In this document: positions 59,974 through 64,000 of the stretch, one piece after another | Numbering within the stretch: the stretch's first letter is position 1 | Layout of the letters: each line of letters begins with the position of its first letter | Assembly (NCBI RefSeq): GCF_001687325.1 | Contig: NZ_LZRD01000025.1 | Span: forward strand, 1 to 64,000 | From: Streptomyces sp. PTY087I2 | GTDB taxonomy: Bacteria > Actinomycetota > Actinomycetes > Streptomycetales > Streptomycetaceae | Length of the DNA stretch: 64,000 nucleotides | Direction: 5' to 3' | Made by a program: the position numbers and the translations under genes | Notes under the pieces: model-generated | Databases searched by the model: none | What the model saw: only the letters and a program-made list of their open reading frames with translations | Told to the model about the DNA's origin: nothing

Positions 59974-60708
59974 ATGCCATCCCACGACATCAACCCGTCC
60001 GGTCCCCGTCCGTCCCCTGTCGAGGAGACCGACTGGGCTCAGGTCTCCGAGGAGATGAACGCGCACGGATACGCGATCACCTCGCCGGTCCTCGATCCGG
60101 AGCAGTGCCGGAGCATCGCCGAGTTATACGACGACACCGAGAGATTCCGCGCCACCATCGACATGCAGCGCTACCGGTTCGGGGCCGGGCAGTACCGGTA
60201 CTTCGACCACCCGATCCCCGAGGTCGTCGCGGAGCTGCGCGAGGCCTTCTACCCGCGGCTGCTGCCGATCGCCCGGGAGTGGGCCGAGAAGCTGAAACGG
60301 CCCGCGCCCTGGCCGGACAGCCTCCAGGAGTGGCTCGCGATGTGCCACGAGGCGGGGCAGACCCGGCCGACGCCGATCCTGCTGCGCTACGGGCAGGGCG
60401 ACTGGAACGCCCTGCACCGGGATCTGTACGGGGACCTGGTCTTCCCGCTCCAGGTGGTCATCGGGCTCGACACGTACGCGGCCGACTACACCGGCGGCGA
60501 GTTCCTCATGGTCGAGCAGCGGCCCCGGGCGCAGTCCCGGGGCAGTTCGGCTGTCCTTCCGCAGGGCAGCGGGCTGGTCTTCACCACCCGGGACCGGCCG
60601 GTGGCCTCGGCCCGCGGCTGGTCGGCCGCGCCCATGCGGCACGGGGTGAGCACCGTGCGCTCCGGTCTCCGCCGCACCCTCGGGCTGGTGTTCCATGACG
60701 CCGCCTGA
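59974..60708 (+). CDS. 2OG-Fe(II) oxygenase with TTA codon
   Basis: The product has 244 residues from MPSHDINPSGPRPSP. The iron ligands are H148 and D150 in NALHRDLYGD and H223 in APMRHGVSTV, with Arg in VRSGLRRTLG for 2-oxoglutarate. FPLQVVIGLDTYAADYTGGEFLMVEQRPRAQSR is the middle of the PF09859-like (alkylated-DNA-repair type) fold. Leu51 is TTA (60124-60126), so translation should depend on bldA. It overlaps the DNA glycosylase gene by 14 bases, suggesting a shared role in alkylation damage repair. The repair role is inferred from family and partner. Confidence 0.88.
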   Translation: MPSHDINPSGPRPSPVEETDWAQVSEEMNAHGYAITSPVLDPEQCRSIAELYDDTERFRATIDMQRYRFGAGQYRYFDHPIPEVVAELREAFYPRLLPIAREWAEKLKRPAPWPDSLQEWLAMCHEAGQTRPTPILLRYGQGDWNALHRDLYGDLVFPLQVVIGLDTYAADYTGGEFLMVEQRPRAQSRGSSAVLPQGSGLVFTTRDRPVASARGWSAAPMRHGVSTVRSGLRRTLGLVFHDAA

Positions 60709-61774
60709 CGCCCCGCACACCGCCGCCGAACTGGACGCGCTCCTGCGGCTCATCCCGTCCTCGGTCCGGGACGTCGCCGTCGGGCACGGGCGGGACGGGG
60801 TCCACCGGGCCGCCGCCGAGGCCTTCGTCGCGGCGTGGGAGGCGACCGGGCGCACGGTCACGGCGGTCGTGGACTGGCCCGAGGAGGCCGCCTCCTGGCT
60901 CCGGCCCGCGCGGCGGTTCGCCGCCGGGGCCCCGGACGCCTGGGTGGTGGCCGGGGCGCCGCCGGGCTGGGCGCGGATGAGCCGGCGGCTGGCGCACAGC
61001 ACCGACTGGGCGGCGGACCGTACGTACGCCTTCGCCTCGCTCGACACCCCGCGGCTCGCGGAGCTCGCCGGGGCCCCGGTCCTCGACGGGCTGCGCGGCG
61101 CCACGGCGGACGGCGGCACCTGGCAGATCTTCGACGGCGGCAGGACGCACTGGCCGCCTCCTGCCCCGGTCGCCGCGGCCGAGGACGGCGGTCCGGTGCT
61201 GGGGGCGGACGGGCGCAGGCGCTGTCCGTGGGCTGCCGGGCATCCGCTGAATCTGGCGTACCACGACAGCGAATGGGGGCTGCCGGTCCACGGCGAACAG
61301 GCGCTGTTCGAGCGGGTCTCGCTGGAGGCGTTCCAGGCCGGGCTGAGCTGGCTGACGATCCTCGCCAAGCGGCCCGCGTTCCGTGCGGCGTTCGACGGGT
61401 TCGTCCCGGAGAAGGTGGCGGCGTACACGGACGCCGATGTCCTGCGGCTGATGGCCGACGCCGGGATCGTCCGCAACCGGGCCAAGATCGAGGCGACCGT
61501 GCGCAACGCCCGTGCCGTCCTGGCGCTGCGGGAGAGCGGCGGCCTGGACCGGCTGATCTGGTCGCACCGGCCCGCCGAGACCCCGCGGCCGCGGACGGTG
61601 GCCGAGGTGCCGACGAGCACCCCCGGGTCGAAGGCCCTGGCCCGCGAGCTGCGGTCGTACGGGTTCAGCTTCGTCGGCCCGACCACGAGTTACGCCCTCA
61701 TGGAGGCCATCGGGATGGTCGACACGCATCTCGTGGGCTGCCACCGCCGGGGCTCGCGGCAGGCTGCCGGCTGA
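60695..61774 (+). CDS. DNA-3-methyladenine glycosylase I with extra N-terminal domain
   Basis: The product has 359 residues, almost twice the usual TagI length. The TagI part begins near 178: RCPWAAGHPLNLAYHDSEWGLPVHGEQALFERVSLEAFQAGLSWLTIL holds zinc Cys, His and the catalytic Glu; THLVGCHRR gives the last His and Cys. The first 175 residues (VRDVAVGHGRDGVHRAAAEAFVAAWEATGRTVTAVVDWP) are a separate alpha/beta domain I cannot name. It starts inside the oxygenase gene, so both are co-translated. It excises 3-methyladenine from DNA. Confidence 0.88.
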   Translation: MTPPDAPHTAAELDALLRLIPSSVRDVAVGHGRDGVHRAAAEAFVAAWEATGRTVTAVVDWPEEAASWLRPARRFAAGAPDAWVVAGAPPGWARMSRRLAHSTDWAADRTYAFASLDTPRLAELAGAPVLDGLRGATADGGTWQIFDGGRTHWPPPAPVAAAEDGGPVLGADGRRRCPWAAGHPLNLAYHDSEWGLPVHGEQALFERVSLEAFQAGLSWLTILAKRPAFRAAFDGFVPEKVAAYTDADVLRLMADAGIVRNRAKIEATVRNARAVLALRESGGLDRLIWSHRPAETPRPRTVAEVPTSTPGSKALARELRSYGFSFVGPTTSYALMEAIGMVDTHLVGCHRRGSRQAAG

Positions 61775-61789
61775 GGGGCCGGGCTTCCG

Positions 61790-63319
61790 TCAGCGGGCGG
61801 GTCCGAACCAGCGGGTGAGCGAGTCCCGCAGTTCGGGCCCGTCCCGCCGGTCGCCCCGCCCGCTCCAGGCCGTGTAGCCGTCGGGCCGCACGAGCAGGGC
61901 CGTGGTGCCGAGCGGCTCGTCGGTCGTGGCGGTGACGACGTCGACCCGGTCGTGCCACGGGGCGGCCGCCGCGCGCAGCTCGGCGTGGTCGGCGAGGTCG
62001 AGGAGGACCGGGCGCGCGGCGTGCAGCAGTCCGGCGAGGGTGGCGGTGCCCTCGGCGGTCTTCAGCGTGAGGTCGGGGGCGAGCCGGCCGACCAGCGGGG
62101 CGTTTCTGCGCAGCCCCATGTCGTACACCAGCGAGGTGCCGGTGATCATGCTGCTGAGGTGGTCGTTGACCTCGTCGAAGTGCATCAGCTCCGCGAAGAG
62201 CTCGCGCAGCGCGTCGGTGCGCGGGGCCGGGTCCATCAGCGCGACCTGGGCGCGCACGTTGTGCAGGACGGCGGCCGCGTCGGGGTGGCGCTCGGCCTGA
62301 TAGGTGTCCAGCAGGTCGGCGGGGGCGCCTCCGCGTAGATGCGCGGCCAGCTTCCAGCAGAGGTTGAAGGCGTCCTGGAGGCCGAGGTTGACGCCCTGTC
62401 CGCCCGCCGGGAAGTGCACATGGGCCGCGTCCCCGGCGAGCAGGACCCGGCCGTGGCGGTAGGTCTCGGCCTGGAGTGCGGCGTCGCTGAAGCGGGTGAG
62501 CCAGGTCGGCGAGTCCATCGGGACCTCGCGGCCGGCGATGCGGGCGACCTCCGTCCGTAGCTCGTCCAGGGTGACCGGGGAGTGCCGGTCGGGGTGCGGG
62601 CCGCGGAAGTCGTACGTACACACCCGGCTGCGGCCGGACGGCGACACCCACAGCAGGGTCCAGCCGTGCGGTGTGCGCTGCCACCCCGACGGGGCGTTCC
62701 ACGGGTCGAGGAGGCGGACCTCGCCCATCAGGGCGGAGACCGTGGCGGGCGTGCCGGTGAAGGCGATGCCGGAGAGCTTGCGGACCGCGCTGCGCGCCCC
62801 GTCCGCGCCGACGACCCAGCGGGCCGTGACCGTACGGGGGTGGCCGGCCGTGTCGCGCAGGTCGAGCCGGACGTGGTCGCATTCCTGGTGGATGCCGGTC
62901 AGCTCGCTGTCCCGTTCGACGCGGGCGCCGAGCGTACGGGCGTGTCCGGCGAACACCTCCTGGGCCCAGGCCTGCGGGCTGGTGATCATGGCCGGGCCCT
63001 CGTCCACCACCCGGGACAGATCCAGGTCGAACAGCGCGCCGAAGTGGAAGCGGACCCTGCCCCGTTCGTCGCGCCGCGCGGGGGGCCCGGGCTGGACCGC
63101 GTCCAGGATGCCCCGCCGGTGCAGGAGTTGCGCGGTGCGGGCGTGCAGCGTGCTCGCCTTGGAGACGGGCGAGGGGGTGGGCAGCTTCTCGTACACCGTC
63201 GTGCGGACGCCCAGGAGGGCCAGCTCTCTGGCGACCAGCATGCCGACCGGACCACCGCCCACCACGGCGACGTCTGTGTCCACGGCGGTGGGAACCGTCT
63301 CCCGGGGGCTGGCGGGCAT
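61790..63319 (-). CDS. class A FAD monooxygenase (PheA/TfdB, aromatic hydroxylase type)
   Basis: The product has 509 residues. DVAVVGGGPVGMLVARELALLGVRTTVYEK is the GxGxxG dinucleotide site, VVGADGARSAVRKLSG the DG motif and VLLAGDAAHVHFPAGGQGVNLGLQDAFNLCWKLA the GD motif. The C-terminal thioredoxin-like domain ends GTTALLVRPDGYTAWSG. Such enzymes hydroxylate aromatic polyketides, rifampicin or tetracyclines with NADPH and oxygen. It is divergent from the aldolase-like gene, so it may be the first tailoring or resistance gene of a biosynthetic cluster to the right. Confidence 0.9.
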   Translation of the reverse strand: MPASPRETVPTAVDTDVAVVGGGPVGMLVARELALLGVRTTVYEKLPTPSPVSKASTLHARTAQLLHRRGILDAVQPGPPARRDERGRVRFHFGALFDLDLSRVVDEGPAMITSPQAWAQEVFAGHARTLGARVERDSELTGIHQECDHVRLDLRDTAGHPRTVTARWVVGADGARSAVRKLSGIAFTGTPATVSALMGEVRLLDPWNAPSGWQRTPHGWTLLWVSPSGRSRVCTYDFRGPHPDRHSPVTLDELRTEVARIAGREVPMDSPTWLTRFSDAALQAETYRHGRVLLAGDAAHVHFPAGGQGVNLGLQDAFNLCWKLAAHLRGGAPADLLDTYQAERHPDAAAVLHNVRAQVALMDPAPRTDALRELFAELMHFDEVNDHLSSMITGTSLVYDMGLRRNAPLVGRLAPDLTLKTAEGTATLAGLLHAARPVLLDLADHAELRAAAAPWHDRVDVVTATTDEPLGTTALLVRPDGYTAWSGRGDRRDGPELRDSLTRWFGPAR

Positions 63320-63409
63320 GGCAGCTCCGTCTGTCGTCGGTGGTGGGGGGTCGCAGGGTCAAACCCCGTGTGAACAGTCCCGGTTGCGCGGCTCTCTGGC
63401 TCGATTCTT

Positions 63410-63421
63410 CAGCGGCCGCTG
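63410..63421. promoter_or_regulatory. 12-bp palindrome in the divergent promoter region
   Basis: CAGCGGCCGCTG is a perfect palindrome between the monooxygenase and aldolase-like starts, 98 bases before the latter. It is a possible operator; the sequence alone is not specific. Confidence 0.3.
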
Positions 63422-63507
63422 CGACAGTGCAGCCAGGAGAGCGGCCACCACGGCTTCGACCTGTTTCCTCTCCGGTCGCGCAGAGATCACGATGGAAGAG
63501 GTGTGTC

Positions 63508-64000
63508 ATGTCAAGCATGCCGCTGAGTGGCAAGGCGCTGCGCCTGGCACGGCTGTCCAGGCGGGGTGACGGCCGCTATCTGTTCGTCCCGCTCGACCAC
63601 TCCGTGTCCGACGGCCCCTTCGTCAGCGGTGCGGGCTTCCGCGAGCTGGTCCGCAGCATCAGCGAGGGCGGCGCGGACGCCGTCGTCGTCCACAAGGGCC
63701 GGGCCCGGATGATTCCGCCGGGCCTGCTCACCCGCACCGCGCTCGTGGTGCATCTGAGCGCCAGTACCGCCCATGCTCCGGACGTCGACGCCAAGGTCCT
63801 GGTCGGCGATGTGGAGGACGCCGTACGGATCGGCGCGGACGCCGTCAGTGTCCACGTCAACATCGGTTCGCCGACCGAGGCGGCACAGCTCGCCGATCTC
63901 GGCGCCGTCGCCTCGGCGTGCGACCGGTGGGGCATGCCGCTGCTGGCGATGATCTACCCGCGCGGGCCGCGGGTGGCGGATCCCAGCCTGCCGGAACTGG
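63508..64000 (+). CDS. aminoheptulosonate synthase-like aldolase (partial, cut by window end)
   Basis: The first 164 residues are present, with the 3' end beyond the window. ATG lies behind GGAAGAGG. MSSMPLSGKALRLARLSRRGDGRYLFVPLDHSVSDGPF matches the DhnA/class I FbaB aldolase opening (the PLDHSVSDG motif). DAVVVHKGRARMIPPGLL, VHLSASTAHAPDVDAKVLVG and IGADAVSVHVNIGSPTEAAQLADLG follow the DhnA barrel. It fits 2-amino-3,7-dideoxy-D-threo-hept-6-ulosonate synthase, or GriI-type enzymes making the aminohydroxybenzoate precursor. Schiff-base Lys is not in this part, so the exact reaction is open. Confidence 0.82.
   Translation, partial: MSSMPLSGKALRLARLSRRGDGRYLFVPLDHSVSDGPFVSGAGFRELVRSISEGGADAVVVHKGRARMIPPGLLTRTALVVHLSASTAHAPDVDAKVLVGDVEDAVRIGADAVSVHVNIGSPTEAAQLADLGAVASACDRWGMPLLAMIYPRGPRVADPSLPEL

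Overview
This is a GC-rich actinobacterial chromosome segment, almost certainly from Streptomyces. The evidence is very high third-position GC, GTG/TTG starts, TTA codons confined to a few genes, the desferrioxamine siderophore operon, an AdpA (BldH) regulator with its TTA codon, and the order adpA - oligoribonuclease - tRNA-His. From memory, the order from acyl-CoA dehydrogenase and thioesterase through acyl-CoA carboxylase, HMG-CoA lyase, acdH, desABCD, glmS, adpA, orn and tRNA-His matches the SCO2774-SCO2794 neighbourhood of S. coelicolor. I see no CRISPR array, insertion sequence or prophage.

Left accessory region (1-11.4 kb). Three small type VII secretion (ESX/WXG100-like) genes lead into a large polymorphic toxin gene with a PD-(D/E)XK-like nuclease tip. 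It is translationally coupled by GTGA to an Imm49-type immunity gene. More small, lower-GC, probably immunity-type genes follow, then a second Imm49 protein made of two tandem copies of the fold, and a secreted FG-GAP repeat protein. The toxin gene, one small gene behind it and the FG-GAP gene each carry an apparent single-base frameshift.

Mixed region (11.5-26 kb). This holds a His-rich methyltransferase, an eCIS-type DUF4157 protein with a ParB-like tail, an esterase, a GNAT acetyltransferase, a NIPSNAP protein divergent from a WYL regulator with a perfect 11-bp-arm operator between them, a stand-alone UvrA-like ABC ATPase, an AraC-VOC pair, an acyl-CoA dehydrogenase and thioesterase II, a CDF transporter, and small conserved genes. 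Several short tandem repeats sit exactly at gene ends.

Cell-surface and catabolism region (26-44 kb). A processive family-2 glycosyltransferase with a TTA codon and a G-quadruplex-prone Ala/Gly repeat is followed by an OafA-type acyltransferase; both probably act on an exopolysaccharide. After a GOLPH3-like protein, a TetR regulator faces a carboxylase beta/alpha - HMG-CoA lyase - acyl-CoA dehydrogenase operon (leucine/branched-chain acyl-CoA catabolism) across two GTTAA-N6-TTAAC-like operators. A very large secreted GH92 alpha-mannosidase fused to a purple acid phosphatase-like domain follows.

Siderophore and development region (44-60 kb). HxlR/MFS efflux genes precede two DmdR/IdeR-like iron boxes, one before a siderophore-interacting flavoprotein and one before desABCD. 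Then come DUF4429-SHOCT, glmS, a universal stress protein, adpA (TTA at Leu224) behind 0.9 kb of non-coding DNA, orn and tRNA-His with a strong terminator.

Right end (60-64 kb). A TTA-containing 2OG-Fe(II) oxygenase overlaps a DNA-3-methyladenine glycosylase I that carries an unexplained extra N-terminal domain. A class A flavin monooxygenase faces the start of an aminoheptulosonate-synthase-like aldolase cut by the window end, which may mark the edge of an aminohydroxybenzoate-type biosynthetic cluster.
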